A model generated the notes under the pieces. It saw only the letters and a program-made list of their open reading frames with translations, ran no database searches and was not told the DNA's origin. Shown in pieces: positions 24,555-33,739 of a stretch of DNA of 61,969 nt (position 1 is its first letter; each line of letters starts with the position of its first letter). Made by a program: the position numbers and the translations under genes. This DNA is from an uncultured Lachnospiraceae bacterium (GTDB lineage Bacteria; Bacillota; Clostridia; Lachnospirales; Lachnospiraceae): NCBI GenBank assembly GCA_910579085.1, contig CAJTRU010000014.1, positions 1-61,969 of the forward strand, given 5' to 3'.

Positions 24555-24737
24555 TTATATTTCTTCAACCTTTAAAAGATGCCTTACATGCCATATCATG
24601 CCCCTTACAGCATCATTGTCAGGCAGCTCAACTGTTTTGTTAAGCTTCCTTAAACCTAATGCTTCAACAGTTGCACGGTGTTTTGGAATAGCACCAATTG
24701 TAGATTTAACTAATGTAATCTTTAACTTCCCTGCCAT
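24555..24737 (-). CDS. rpmD: 50S ribosomal protein L30
   Basis: 60 residues from ATG 24737; four extra upstream codons are excluded because the family starts at MAGKLKITLVKS. Core IGAIPKHRATVEALGLRKLN and VRGMIWHVRHLLKVEEI are typical of the short bacterial form. Lies between rpsE and rplO. Confidence 0.95.
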   Translation of the reverse strand: MAGKLKITLVKSTIGAIPKHRATVEALGLRKLNKTVELPDNDAVRGMIWHVRHLLKVEEI

Positions 24738-24766
24738 ATTAGCCTCCAATCATTTAAGCGGAATAA

Positions 24767-25276
24767 TTAGCTTAAAAGCTCTTCAAGTGATATCCCTCTT
24801 GCCCTTGCTACATCTTCTGGCCTCTTAAGGTTGTCAAGACCATTAATTGCAGCAAGTACAACATTCTGCTTGTTATTAGAACCAAGAGATTTTGTACGGA
24901 TGTTCTTGTAACCTGCAAGCTCAAGTACGGCACGTGCCGGGCCACCAGCGATAATTCCTGTACCTTCTGGAGCTTTTTTAATAAGAACGGAAGCACTGCC
25001 AAACTTGCCAATAAAGTCATGTGGCACACTGCCATTCGGGTCGATAGGAACTTCAACAAGCTTCTTTGTTGCGTCTTCTTTACCTTTACGGATAGCTTCT
25101 GGTATTTCAGCCGCTTTGCCAAGACCAACGCCAACATGGCCGTTCTTATCGCCAACTACTACTAATGCAGTAAATCTCATATTACGTCCACCTTTAACTA
25201 CTTTGGTTACACGCTTAATCGTTACTACATTATCTTCCAGCTCTAACTGGCTGGCATCAATAATTGTACGTTTCAT
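24767..25276 (-). CDS. rpsE: 30S ribosomal protein S5
   Basis: 169 residues. KRVTKVVKGGRNMRFTALVVVGD (double-stranded RNA-binding-like fold) and GSASVLIKKAPEGTGIIAGGPAR are the S5 signatures. Contributes to decoding fidelity at the neck of the small subunit. AGGAGG precedes the ATG. Confidence 0.98.
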   Translation of the reverse strand: MKRTIIDASQLELEDNVVTIKRVTKVVKGGRNMRFTALVVVGDKNGHVGVGLGKAAEIPEAIRKGKEDATKKLVEVPIDPNGSVPHDFIGKFGSASVLIKKAPEGTGIIAGGPARAVLELAGYKNIRTKSLGSNNKQNVVLAAINGLDNLKRPEDVARARGISLEELLS

Positions 25277-25296
25277 GAGTTTTCCTCCTAAATCTA

Positions 25297-25665
25297 TTAG
25301 AATTCTAAGCCAGCTTCTCTTGCTGCTTCAGCTAAAGCCTTTACCTTGCCATGATATATATAACCGCCCCTGTCAAATACAACAGTTTTAATACCTTTGT
25401 CAATTGCCCTTTTAGCAATTACACTGCCAAGTTTTGCAGCAGCATCAATATTATTTGTCTTCTCTAATCCTTCTTTAACTTCACCCTGGAGGGTTGAAGC
25501 AGAAACTAAAGTATGGCCTGCAACATCATCTATAACCTGTACATACATATGGTTATTACTTCTGAATACTGCCATGCGTGGTCTTTCTGGTGTACCTGAA
25601 ATGCGCTTGCGGACTTTAAGATGTTTCTTTGCACGGACTTCACTTCTTGACTGCTTTTTAATCAT
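25297..25665 (-). CDS. rplR: 50S ribosomal protein L18
   Basis: 122 residues; RLAVFRSNNHMYVQVIDD-type core (RMAVFRSNNHMYVQVID) and FDRGGYIYHGKVKALAEAAREAGL end. Binds 5S rRNA in the central protuberance. Standard spacing between rplF and rpsE. Confidence 0.97.
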   Translation of the reverse strand: MIKKQSRSEVRAKKHLKVRKRISGTPERPRMAVFRSNNHMYVQVIDDVAGHTLVSASTLQGEVKEGLEKTNNIDAAAKLGSVIAKRAIDKGIKTVVFDRGGYIYHGKVKALAEAAREAGLEF

Positions 25666-25684
25666 CGCATTTTCACTCCTTTAC

Positions 25685-26227
25685 TTATTTTTTACCTGTC
25701 TTACCAACTTTACGCCTGATAACCTCATCAGCGTATTTAATACCTTTGCCCTTATAAGGCTCTGGAGCTCTCTTTTCCCTGATTTCGGCAGCGTACTGTC
25801 CGACCTTTTCTTTATCTATACCTTTAACAATAATCTTGTTCTGTCCTTCAACTACTACTTCAAGGCCTTCTGGGTCTTCCATCTCTACAGGATGTGAATA
25901 TCCAAGAGAAAGGATTAACTTGTTGCCCTGCTTCTGCGCCCTGTAACCAACACCATTTACTTCAAGTTCTTTTGTATAACCCTCTGTTACTCCTGTAACC
26001 ATGTTAAATACAAGGGTTCTTGTAAGACCATGCAGTGATTTCATTTTCTTAAGGTCATTTGGCCTTGAAACAAGGATTTCCTCTCCTTCTTTCTTAATCT
26101 CCATCTCTGCTGGTAATACTCTCTCAAGAGTACCCTTTGGTCCTTTTACAGTCACTTTATTATTTTCTGCAATATCGACAGTTACACCTGCCGGTATAGC
26201 GATAGGCATTCTTCCAATACGTGACAT
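25685..26227 (-). CDS. rplF: 50S ribosomal protein L6
   Basis: 180 residues from ATG 26227 (MSRIGRMPIAIPAGV), preceded by GGAGGTGTACGGC; the ATG five codons earlier overlaps that Shine-Dalgarno. The C-terminal block EPYKGKGIKYADEVIRRKVGK is diagnostic. Sits near the sarcin-ricin loop. Confidence 0.97.
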   Translation of the reverse strand: MSRIGRMPIAIPAGVTVDIAENNKVTVKGPKGTLERVLPAEMEIKKEGEEILVSRPNDLKKMKSLHGLTRTLVFNMVTGVTEGYTKELEVNGVGYRAQKQGNKLILSLGYSHPVEMEDPEGLEVVVEGQNKIIVKGIDKEKVGQYAAEIREKRAPEPYKGKGIKYADEVIRRKVGKTGKK

Positions 26228-26277
26228 GCCGTACACCTCCATATTCTTAGGTTTATATTTAAAGCAAATTCCTGCTT

Positions 26278-26679
26278 TTACCAGATAAATGCAAGAACTT
26301 CGCCGCCAACATTTGCTTTCCTTGCTTCCTTGTCAGTCATAACACCCTTATTTGTAGAAATAATGGCAATGCCAAGCCCGCCAAGGACTTTAGGAAGCTC
26401 TTCCTTGCCGGCATATATACGCAGGCCTGGTTTTGAAATTCTCTTTAAACCAGAGATAATCTTATCATTCTTGTCTGCGCCATACTTTAATGTAATATGA
26501 ATCATTTTGATGCCGTCAACATCAACCATATCAAACTTTTTAATGTAACCTTCCTTTAAGAGAATTTCTGCTATAGAAATTTTCATCTTTGAAGCAGGTA
26601 CATCTACTGTATCATGCTTTGCAGTATTTGCATTACGGATTCTTGTAAGCATATCTGCAATAGGGTCACTCGTCATCAT
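26278..26679 (-). CDS. rpsH: 30S ribosomal protein S8
   Basis: 133 residues; two consecutive ATG codons follow AAGGAGG. DPIADMLTRIRNAN near the start and GIAIISTNKGVMTDKEARK near the end are family signatures. Early-assembly protein; in several bacteria S8 represses the spc operon, but no S8-binding mimic was identified here. Confidence 0.97.
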   Translation of the reverse strand: MMTSDPIADMLTRIRNANTAKHDTVDVPASKMKISIAEILLKEGYIKKFDMVDVDGIKMIHITLKYGADKNDKIISGLKRISKPGLRIYAGKEELPKVLGGLGIAIISTNKGVMTDKEARKANVGGEVLAFIW

Positions 26680-26694
26680 TTTAGTTTTACCTCC

Positions 26695-26880
26695 TTACCA
26701 GCTTGCTTTCTTCACGCCTGGAATCTGTCCTTTATAAGCTAACTCACGAAAGCAGATTCTGCAAATTCCGTATTTTCTCAAATAAGCATGTGGCCTGCCA
26801 CAAATCCTGCAGCGGCTGTATTCCCTTGTAGAGAATTTAGCCTTGCGCTGCTGCTTAACCTTCATAGAAGTCTTAGCCAT
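26695..26880 (-). CDS. rpsN: 30S ribosomal protein S14, zinc-binding type
   Basis: 61 residues from ATG 26880, after GGAGGG; a longer open frame upstream overlaps rplE and is not used. CRICGR and CRICFR supply the four zinc cysteines, so this is the C+ (zinc) form of S14, named rpsZ in some annotations. Confidence 0.97.
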   Translation of the reverse strand: MAKTSMKVKQQRKAKFSTREYSRCRICGRPHAYLRKYGICRICFRELAYKGQIPGVKKASW

Positions 26881-26893
26881 GAAATTTCCCTCC

Positions 26894-27433
26894 TTATTTT
26901 TTGAACGGCATACCGAACTGTGCCAATAATTCACGAGCTTCTTCATCAGTTGCAGCTGTAGTAACAATTATAATGTCCATACCCCTGACTTTATCTACTT
27001 TATCATACTCTATTTCTGGGAAAATAAGCTGCTCTTTAATACCAAGTGCATAATTGCCCCTGCCATCAAATGCATTTGGGTTTACACCCCTGAAGTCACG
27101 TACACGTGGCAGTGCAAGGTTTACAAGACGGTCAAGGAATTCATACATCCTCTCACCTCTTAAAGTAACCTTACAGCCTATTGGCATACCTTCCCTGATT
27201 TTGAAGTTTGCTATTGAATTCTTAGCCTTTGTTGTAACAGGCTTCTGTCCTGCAATAATTGCAAGGTCATTCATGGCAGCATCAAGCACTTTTGAATTTT
27301 CTTTTGCTTCACCGATGCCCATATTTATAACTATCTTTTCAATCTTTGGCACTTGCATAACGTTTTTATAACCAAACTTTTTTACCATGCCATCAATGAT
27401 TTCTTTCTGATAAGTTTCTTTTACACGAGTCAA
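26894..27433 (-). CDS. rplE: 50S ribosomal protein L5
   Basis: 179 residues. IGEAKENSKVLDAA, GQKPVTTKAKNSIANFKIREGMPIG and RDFRGVNPNAFDGRGNY are L5 signatures. Binds 5S rRNA and contacts the P-site tRNA. Confidence 0.98.
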   Translation of the reverse strand: MTRVKETYQKEIIDGMVKKFGYKNVMQVPKIEKIVINMGIGEAKENSKVLDAAMNDLAIIAGQKPVTTKAKNSIANFKIREGMPIGCKVTLRGERMYEFLDRLVNLALPRVRDFRGVNPNAFDGRGNYALGIKEQLIFPEIEYDKVDKVRGMDIIIVTTAATDEEARELLAQFGMPFKK

Positions 27434-27456
27434 CGCTAACAGCCTCCTTTCTGAGA

Positions 27457-27762
27457 TTAATCAATTACTTCACCAGTTGCTTTTGCATAACGGACTTTTT
27501 TGCCATCCTGGAATTTAAAGCCTACACGTGAAGCTTTTCCTTTGCTGACATACATAACATTTGACATATCAATAGGAGCAGACTGCTTTACAAGGCCGCC
27601 CTGCGGATTTGCCTGGCTTGGCTTTGTATGCTTTGTAACCTGGTTAATCCCTTCAATAACTACTTTGCCATTTTTAACGGCTGTTACCTTGCCCTCTCTG
27701 CCTTTATCTTTACCAACGATAACCTTAACTGTATCGCCCTTTTTAATTTTACTAGTTGCCAC
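27457..27762 (-). CDS. rplX: 50S ribosomal protein L24
   Basis: 101 residues; KOW motif near the start (KKGDTVKVIVGKDKGREGKV) and VEGINQVTKHTKP. Initiator of large-subunit assembly. Confidence 0.97.
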   Translation of the reverse strand: MATSKIKKGDTVKVIVGKDKGREGKVTAVKNGKVVIEGINQVTKHTKPSQANPQGGLVKQSAPIDMSNVMYVSKGKASRVGFKFQDGKKVRYAKATGEVID

Positions 27763-27774
27763 AATGACACCTCC

Positions 27775-28143
27775 TTATAATACTTCTGGTGCTAATGAAA
27801 CGATTTTCATAAACTGTTTTTCCCTTAATTCCCTTGCTACAGGCCCAAAAATACGTGTTCCTCTTGGTGTCTTGTCATCACGTATAATTACTGCTGCATT
27901 CTCATCAAACCTGATATAAGAACCATCAGGGCGGCGTACACTCTTTACTGTACGAACTACCACTGCTTTAACTACATCACCTTTTTTTACAACACCGCCT
28001 GGTGTTGCATCTTTGACAGAAGCAACAATAATATCGCCAACACCGGCATATCTCCTTGTTGAACCGCCCATAACCCTGATACAAAGAAGTTCTTTAGCAC
28101 CTGTATTATCAGCTACTTTAAGTCTTGATTCCTGCTGTACCAT
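27775..28143 (-). CDS. rplN: 50S ribosomal protein L14
   Basis: 122 residues; MVQQESRLKVADNTGAKEL start and AAVIIRDDKTPRGTRIFGPVAREL block. Interface protein contacting 16S rRNA. Confidence 0.98.
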   Translation of the reverse strand: MVQQESRLKVADNTGAKELLCIRVMGGSTRRYAGVGDIIVASVKDATPGGVVKKGDVVKAVVVRTVKSVRRPDGSYIRFDENAAVIIRDDKTPRGTRIFGPVARELREKQFMKIVSLAPEVL

Positions 28144-28167
28144 GTCTAACCTCCATATTCTGCAAAA

Positions 28168-28422
28168 TTATTTTGCCCTTTCAACTACTTCTACAAGCCT
28201 CCATCTTTTATCCTTAGATAATGGCCTTGTTTCCATGACTCTTACCCTGTCACCAATTTTGCAAGTATTTTCCTCATCATGGGCTTTTAATTTATAAGTT
28301 CTTTTTACGATTTTATTATAAAGCGGATGCTTTACGTTATCAACGATTGCAACAACTATTGTCTTGTCCATCTTATCACTGACTACTTTACCTACACGTG
28401 TTTTCCTAAGATTTCTCTCCAC
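28168..28422 (-). CDS. rpsQ: 30S ribosomal protein S17
   Basis: 84 residues; RKTRVGKVVSDKMDKTIVV N-terminus and GDRVRVMETRPLSKDKRWRLV, the OB-fold signature. Primary 16S rRNA-binding protein. Confidence 0.97.
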   Translation of the reverse strand: MERNLRKTRVGKVVSDKMDKTIVVAIVDNVKHPLYNKIVKRTYKLKAHDEENTCKIGDRVRVMETRPLSKDKRWRLVEVVERAK

Positions 28423-28464
28423 TTACGTGTCCTCCTTCCAATACCTGCTATATTACTATAGGCA

Positions 28465-28665
28465 TTACTGCTGCTGTGCTGTGAGCACTGTCTTAATTCT
28501 TGCAATATTCTTCTTTACTTCTTTAATCCTGCTTGTATTCTCTAACTGGTTAGTTGCGTTCTGGAACCTGAGATTAAAGAGCTCTTTCTTGGCAGCTACT
28601 AAATCAGCATTTAATTCTTCTACGGATTTATTCCTTAATTCTTCCATAAACTGCTTACTCTTCAC
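28465..28665 (-). CDS. rpmC: 50S ribosomal protein L29 (GTG start overlapping rplP)
   Basis: 66 residues. The start is taken as GTG at 28665 (then KSKQFMEELRNKS), eight bases after AAGGAGG; another GTG three codons upstream touches the Shine-Dalgarno. The gene begins inside the last codons of rplP, an 11-base overlap, so the two are translationally coupled. Helical hairpin protein near the exit tunnel; LFNLRFQNATNQLENTSRI is the family core. Confidence 0.93.
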   Translation of the reverse strand: MKSKQFMEELRNKSVEELNADLVAAKKELFNLRFQNATNQLENTSRIKEVKKNIARIKTVLTAQQQ

Positions 28666-29092
28666 AGCCCGCACCTCCTTCTAAATCTGCCTTGGATACA
28701 ACCTTACACTTTATAGGCAATTTATGTGTTGCAAGACGTAAAGCTTCTCTTGCAATTTCTTCTGATACACCAGAAATTTCAAACATTACACGGCCTGGCT
28801 TAACAACAGCCACCCAGTATTCAAGTGCACCTTTACCTTTACCCATTCGGGTTTCAGCAGGTGTCTTTGTTACTGGCTTATCTGGGAATATTTTAATCCA
28901 GACTTTACCACCACGCTTGATATAACGTGTCATAGCAACACGGGCAGCCTCAATCTGGTTTGATTTAATCCATGCAGGCTCTAATGCCACAATACCATAC
29001 TCACCATTTGTGATTTTATTTCCTCTGAGCGCTTTTCCTGTCATGCGGCCCCTGAACTGCTTGCGGTGTTTAACTCTTTTAGGCATTAACAT
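28655..29092 (-). CDS. rplP: 50S ribosomal protein L16
   Basis: 145 residues. PKRVKHRKQFRGRMTGKA start and RGGKVWIKIFPDKPVT block. ATG 29092 shares one base with the rpsC stop codon (TAATG); a second ATG two codons on is possible, but GGGAG spacing favours the first. Confidence 0.97.
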   Translation of the reverse strand: MLMPKRVKHRKQFRGRMTGKALRGNKITNGEYGIVALEPAWIKSNQIEAARVAMTRYIKRGGKVWIKIFPDKPVTKTPAETRMGKGKGALEYWVAVVKPGRVMFEISGVSEEIAREALRLATHKLPIKCKVVSKADLEGGAGCEE

Positions 29093-29760
29093 TATTTATC
29101 GCTCCCTTCCTTATTGGCATTGTTTTTTGTTGGAAGTACCTCACCATTGTAAATCCAGACTTTTACGCCGACTTTACCATAAGTTGTGTCAGCCTCTGCA
29201 AAACCATAGTCAATATCAGCACGGAGTGTCTGGAGAGGAATAGTCCCTTCACTATAAAACTCTGTACGTGCCATATCAGCACCGCCAAGGCGTCCTGAAC
29301 AGCTTGCTTTAATACCCTTCGCACCTGTCTTTAATGTCCTGCCCATTGCTGACTTCATTGCACGCCTGAATGAAATACGGTTCTCTAACTGCTGTGCAAT
29401 ATTTTCAGCTACAAGCTGTGCATGTTTATCTGGATTTTTGATATCCATAATCTTAATGTCAAGAACTACTTTTCTTCCAATTACTTTAATGATTTCTTTC
29501 TTTAATTTCTCTATTTCAGCTCCGCCTTTTCCGATTACAAAGCCTGGCTTTGCTGTGTGGATTATAACACGTACCTTATCTGCTGGTCTTTCTATTTCTA
29601 TTTTTGAAATGCCTGCGCTGTATAATTTCTTCTTTACAAATTCTCTTATTTTATAATCTTCCACAAGAAAATCTGCAAAGTCTTCTTCTGCGTACCAGTT
29701 GGAATCCCAGCCGCTTATAACGCCGACCCTTAAACCATGAGGATTAACTTTCTGTCCCAT
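29092..29760 (-). CDS. rpsC: 30S ribosomal protein S3
   Basis: 222 residues; MGQKVNPHGLRVGVI start, KH domain with FVIGKGGAEIEKLKKE, and C-terminal TARTEFYSEGTIPLQTLRADIDYG-type block. Forms the mRNA entry site. Confidence 0.98.
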   Translation of the reverse strand: MGQKVNPHGLRVGVISGWDSNWYAEEDFADFLVEDYKIREFVKKKLYSAGISKIEIERPADKVRVIIHTAKPGFVIGKGGAEIEKLKKEIIKVIGRKVVLDIKIMDIKNPDKHAQLVAENIAQQLENRISFRRAMKSAMGRTLKTGAKGIKASCSGRLGGADMARTEFYSEGTIPLQTLRADIDYGFAEADTTYGKVGVKVWIYNGEVLPTKNNANKEGSDK

Positions 29761-29791
29761 TTTAATCTCCTTTCATAAACCCATAAAATAA

Positions 29792-30181
29792 TTAACGTTC
29801 ATTAAGAATTATTGTTATGTGGCTCATTCTCTTCTCGATACGATATGCCCTGCCCTGGGCTCTTGGCTTTATTCTCTTCATTGTCGGCCCTTTATTTGCA
29901 AAACATTCTTCTATATATAAATCACTTGGACTCATACCATTATTGTTCTCAGCATTTGCAATTGCAGACTGTAATAATTTTAATATGATGCGTGAAGCAT
30001 TTCTTGGACTGTATGTCAATATACCAATTGCTGTCTCTACATTTTTGCCTCTTATGGCATCTAGTACAAAACACGCCTTCTGGACTGAAACCCTTGCATA
30101 AGATAATTTTGCAGAAGGTCTGGTGTCTCTCTGGTTCTGGTTTCTCTCTCTCTTTATCTGTGACCTGTGTCCCTTTGCCAT
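29792..30181 (-). CDS. rplV: 50S ribosomal protein L22
   Basis: 129 residues; short Lys/Arg-rich N-terminal extension, then ARVSVQKACFVLDAIRGK and the tunnel-loop end GPTMKRIKPRAQGRAYRI. Lines the nascent peptide tunnel. The gap to rpsS is 120 bases and contains a GGTGGC/GCCGCC-type hairpin. Confidence 0.97.
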   Translation of the reverse strand: MAKGHRSQIKRERNQNQRDTRPSAKLSYARVSVQKACFVLDAIRGKNVETAIGILTYSPRNASRIILKLLQSAIANAENNNGMSPSDLYIEECFANKGPTMKRIKPRAQGRAYRIEKRMSHITIILNER

Positions 30182-30301
30182 TGGTGAAGCCTCCTTTCAA
30201 GTTTCCAGACATAACAGCTATGGTGGCAGCCGCCATCCACAGCCTGGTTTATATCAAAATTCCTCTGATTTTTTAATGTTTATTTACTTATATAATAAAA
30301 T

Positions 30302-30574
30302 CTAACGTTTCTTTTCGTCTTTGCCATGGCCTCTGTAAGTTCTTGTAGCAACAAACTCACCGAGCTTATGTCCAACCATATCCTCTGTCACATATACAGG
30401 CACATGTTTTCTGCCATCATGCACTGCAAATGTAAGTCCGACAAATGATGGGAAAATAGTAGAACGGCGTGACCATGTTTTAATAACCTGCTTATCGCCT
30501 GACGCAACCTGTGCATCAACCTTTTTAAGAAGGCTGGCATCAGCAAAAGGCCCTTTCTTTAATGAACGTGACAT
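30302..30574 (-). CDS. rpsS: 30S ribosomal protein S19
   Basis: 90 residues from ATG 30574 (MSRSLKKGPFAD), after GGAGGATAT; four in-frame upstream codons overlap this Shine-Dalgarno and are excluded. TWSRRSTIFPSFVGLTFAVHDG is diagnostic. Head of the small subunit. Confidence 0.97.
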   Translation of the reverse strand: MSRSLKKGPFADASLLKKVDAQVASGDKQVIKTWSRRSTIFPSFVGLTFAVHDGRKHVPVYVTEDMVGHKLGEFVATRTYRGHGKDEKKR

Positions 30575-30619
30575 TATATCCTCCATTCTGCTGGTATATT
30601 TATATCACCAGCTTACTAA

Positions 30620-30699
30620 AACTCTGTCAGCAAAACTTAGGTTTTTATTTAGCTAAAGCCAAAAGCTTTAGCTACAGCACTAATAAACTTATTATAAAT
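30620..30699 (-). repeat. Echo of the rplB 3' end in the rplB-rpsS spacer
   Basis: TTTATTTAGCTAAAGC, the last bases of rplB, occurs again at about 30643-30658, followed by a complementary GCTTTAGCT, forming a hairpin (AGCTAAAGC/GCTTTAGCT). It looks like a small partial duplication of the gene end. Confidence 0.5.
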
Positions 30700-31545
30700 T
30701 TATTTAGCTAAAGCTTTGCCATCCCTTCTTCTTATTATCATCTTATTTGACTGTTTGTTCTTCTTACGTGTCTTTAAGCCAAGAGCAGGCTTGCCCCAAG
30801 GAGTACATGGGTTTGGACGTCCTACACTTGTCTTACCTTCACCACCACCATGTGGATGGTCGTTAGGGTTCATAACAGAACCACGGACTGTAGGCCTGAT
30901 GCCCATATGGCGCTTACGTCCTGCTTTACCAATATTTACAAGTGCATGTTCCCCATTGCCAATTACACCAATTGTTGCACGGCACTGTATAGGAACCATT
31001 CTCATTTCGCCTGAAGGAAGCCTTAATGTTGCATACTTTCCTTCTTTAGCCATAAGCTGTGCGCCATTGCCTGCAGCACGTACAAGCTGGCCGCCCTTGC
31101 CAGGCTGGAGCTCAATATTGTGTACCTGTGTACCAACAGGTATATTTTCAAGAGGAAGGCAGTTTCCAACTTCAATTTCAGCAGCAGGGCCGTTCATAAT
31201 CTTCTGCCCTGCTTTAATCCCTTCTGGAGCAAGGATATATGCTTTCTGTCCATCAGCATAAGCAATTAAAGCAATATTTGCTGTCCTGTTAGGGTCATAT
31301 TCAATAGTTTTTACTGTTGCAGGAATATTGTCTTTATTTCTCTTAAAATCAATTATTCTATATTTTCTTCTTGAACCGCCGCCATGATGCCTTACAGTAA
31401 TTTTACCCTGGTTATTACGGCCGGCTTTCTTCTTTAATGACACTGTAAGCGACTTTTCTGGCTTATCTGCTGTAATGCCAGACCTGTCAACAACTGTCAT
31501 GTGTCTTCTGGAAGGTGTATATGGGTTAAATGTTTTAATTCCCAT
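30700..31545 (-). CDS. rplB: 50S ribosomal protein L2
   Basis: 281 residues from ATG 31545 (MGIKTFNPYTPSRR). RHHGGGSRRKYRIIDFKR, the peptidyl-transferase-loop block NPNDHPHGGGEGKTSVGRPNP including the essential histidine, and the basic tail are present. Needed for subunit association and peptidyl transfer. Confidence 0.98.
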   Translation of the reverse strand: MGIKTFNPYTPSRRHMTVVDRSGITADKPEKSLTVSLKKKAGRNNQGKITVRHHGGGSRRKYRIIDFKRNKDNIPATVKTIEYDPNRTANIALIAYADGQKAYILAPEGIKAGQKIMNGPAAEIEVGNCLPLENIPVGTQVHNIELQPGKGGQLVRAAGNGAQLMAKEGKYATLRLPSGEMRMVPIQCRATIGVIGNGEHALVNIGKAGRKRHMGIRPTVRGSVMNPNDHPHGGGEGKTSVGRPNPCTPWGKPALGLKTRKKNKQSNKMIIRRRDGKALAK

Positions 31546-31605
31546 GACATTTTCTCCTTTCAATCTCTAATCAATGTGCGATAGGTTTTCCACACATTTT
31601 ATTTA

Positions 31606-31905
31606 TTAAAGCCCTTCAAAAATCTCTATTTCCTTGCTGTCTTCTGTAAGCTTTACAATAGCTTTCTTAGTCTTAGCAGTCTTGCCTGATGTGCGCCCAC
31701 GGCGTCTTGTCTTGCCTTCAAGGTTCATTGTATTTACCTTGTCAACCTTTGTTCCTTCAAAGAGCTTTTCAACAGCTTCTTTTACCTGGTTTTTTGTTGC
31801 ATCAGTGTGTACAAGGAAAGTGTACTTCTTTTCTTCCATAGCAGCCATTGACTTTTCAGTAATAACAGGCTTAAGGATTATATCATAATATTTTAAATCT
31901 GCCAT
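31606..31905 (-). CDS. rplW: 50S ribosomal protein L23
   Basis: 99 residues; DIILKPVITEKSMAAMEEKKYTF and VDKVNTMNLEGKTRRRG signatures. Docking site at the tunnel exit for SRP and trigger factor. Its start base is the last base of rplD. Confidence 0.97.
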   Translation of the reverse strand: MADLKYYDIILKPVITEKSMAAMEEKKYTFLVHTDATKNQVKEAVEKLFEGTKVDKVNTMNLEGKTRRRGRTSGKTAKTKKAIVKLTEDSKEIEIFEGL

Positions 31906-32528
31906 TATGCGTACACCTCCTCTATCTTAGATACAGCACTCTTTGTAATTATAACTGTTTCATATTTTAAAATGTCATATACATTGATTGTATTAGTAGT
32001 AATAGCCTTTACACCTTCAATATTCCTTGCTGAAAGCGCTACATTGGCATTGTCCTCACCATCAAGGATTACAAGTGCCTTCTTTACTTTTAATGCATCA
32101 AGCACACTTACCATTTTCTTTGTTTTAATCTCGTCAAATTTAAGTGACTCCATAACAAGGAACTTTTCTTCATTTACCCTGCTTGTAAGTGCAGATTTCA
32201 TTGCATTTGCTTTTTCCTTTTTATTCATTTTAAATGAATAATCCCTTGGTACTGGTGCAAATACAACTCCGCCGCCTTTCCACTGTGGAGCTCTTATAGA
32301 ACCCTGCCTTGCATGGCCAGTCCCCTTCTGTTTCCAAGGTTTCTTGCCACCGCCACGTACTTCCGAACGTGTCTTTGCCTTCTGTGTACCCTGGCGCTTA
32401 TTTGCAAGCTGAAGTGTTACAGCCATATGAATTAAATGTTCATTTACATTAACAGCGAATACCTTGTCATTTAAGTCCATCTTGCTGACTTCGCTGCCTT
32501 CCATATTATAAACAGATACATTAGCCAT
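31905..32528 (-). CDS. rplD: 50S ribosomal protein L4
   Basis: 207 residues from ATG 32528 (MANVSVYNMEGSEV). Tunnel loop KQKGTGHARQGSIRAPQWKGGG and ALTSRVNEEKFLV seen. In several bacteria L4 also represses the S10 operon through its leader; whether that holds for the leader at 33.74-33.99 kb is untested. Confidence 0.97.
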   Translation of the reverse strand: MANVSVYNMEGSEVSKMDLNDKVFAVNVNEHLIHMAVTLQLANKRQGTQKAKTRSEVRGGGKKPWKQKGTGHARQGSIRAPQWKGGGVVFAPVPRDYSFKMNKKEKANAMKSALTSRVNEEKFLVMESLKFDEIKTKKMVSVLDALKVKKALVILDGEDNANVALSARNIEGVKAITTNTINVYDILKYETVIITKSAVSKIEEVYA

Positions 32529-32554
32529 CTGTGTATTCCTCCTTTCCAAAAGAA

Positions 32555-33238
32555 TTATTTATGAGCCTTGACGCTTTCTTTAATTATTACACAAGCCTTC
32601 TTTGGTCCAGGTACAGCACCCTTAACTAATATTAAGTTCTTGTCTGCATCTACCCTTACAACTTCAAGGTTCTGTATTGTAACTTTTACATTACCCATCT
32701 GTCCAGGCATCTTCTTTCCCTTAAATACACGTCCCGGGTCAGAACAAGCACCGTTTGAACCTGCATGCCTGTGGAACTTTGAACCATGTCCCATAGGCCC
32801 TCTGTGAAGGCCATGCCTCTTGATAGCACCCTGGAAACCTTTACCTTTAGAAGTACCAGTTGCATCAATTTTGTCGCCTGCTTCAAAGATACCAGCAGTA
32901 ATTTCCTGTCCTGGCTTATACTCTTCAGCATCCTCAAATTTAAATTCTTTCAGATATCTCTTTCCAGAAACGCCTGCTTTTGCAAAATGTCCCTGTAACG
33001 GCTTGTTTACACCGTGAATTCTTTTAACTTCCCTTTTTCCTGTTGCATCTTTTGTTATAACTTTGTCTTTCTTGTCAACAAAGCCTACCTGTACTGCGCT
33101 GTAACCATCATTGCCAACAGTTTTAACCTGTGTAACATAACATGGCCCTGCCTGGAGTACAGTAACAGGGGTTAAAACCCCGTTATCATTGAAAATCTGT
33201 GTCATACCGATTTTCGTAGCTAAAATAGCTTTCTTCAT
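32555..33238 (-). CDS. rplC: 50S ribosomal protein L3
   Basis: 227 residues from ATG 33238 (MKKAILATKIGMTQIFNDNG), with AGGAGG upstream; the longer frame to 33292 lacks any family similarity. GKGFQGAIKRHG, GPMGHGSKFHRHAGS and GRVFKGKKMPGQMG are diagnostic. Initiates large-subunit assembly. Confidence 0.97.
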   Translation of the reverse strand: MKKAILATKIGMTQIFNDNGVLTPVTVLQAGPCYVTQVKTVGNDGYSAVQVGFVDKKDKVITKDATGKREVKRIHGVNKPLQGHFAKAGVSGKRYLKEFKFEDAEEYKPGQEITAGIFEAGDKIDATGTSKGKGFQGAIKRHGLHRGPMGHGSKFHRHAGSNGACSDPGRVFKGKKMPGQMGNVKVTIQNLEVVRVDADKNLILVKGAVPGPKKACVIIKESVKAHK

Positions 33239-33409
33239 TAATAATGCACCTCCTGTTAATCTACAGCGGATTTCAAATCCTGCCTGACGCATGGTGTTGA
33301 AATCATCCTAGATGGTCTATAACGTGCATGCCTGTATTTAAAACATCACCTGTGCTGCTTAATGCAGCTCTATATAAACCCTAAGAGTTTCTACCTGTTA
33401 AAAAAGATA

Positions 33410-33727
33410 TTACTTTTCTTTCATTTTAAGGACTACTGCTACACCAGATGGCATTTCCATCTTTGTAAGAGCCTCTATGGTCTTCTGTGTAGGGGCGATA
33501 ACATCAATCAGTCTTTTATGTGTCCTCTGCTCAAACTGCTCTCTTGAATCTTTGTACTTATGGACAGCACGGAGAATTGTAACTACTTCCTTCTTTGTTG
33601 GAAGTGGTACAGGCCCGCTAACCTTTGCACCTGTCTTCTTAACTGTCTCAATAATCTTTGCAGCAGCATGATCAACCTGGTTGTGGTCATACGCCTTGAG
33701 TGTAATCCTCATTACATTTGTTGCCAT
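33410..33727 (-). CDS. rpsJ: 30S ribosomal protein S10
   Basis: 105 residues, first gene of the operon. RITLKAYDHNQVD, GPVPLPTKKEVVTILRAVHKYKDSREQFE and THKRLIDVIAPT are S10 signatures. ATG 33727 lies 11 bases after AAAGGAGG, a long spacing; ATG five codons downstream is the alternative. Also the NusE antitermination factor. Confidence 0.97.
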   Translation of the reverse strand: MATNVMRITLKAYDHNQVDHAAAKIIETVKKTGAKVSGPVPLPTKKEVVTILRAVHKYKDSREQFEQRTHKRLIDVIAPTQKTIEALTKMEMPSGVAVVLKMKEK

Positions 33728-33739
33728 AAAAAAAGCCGC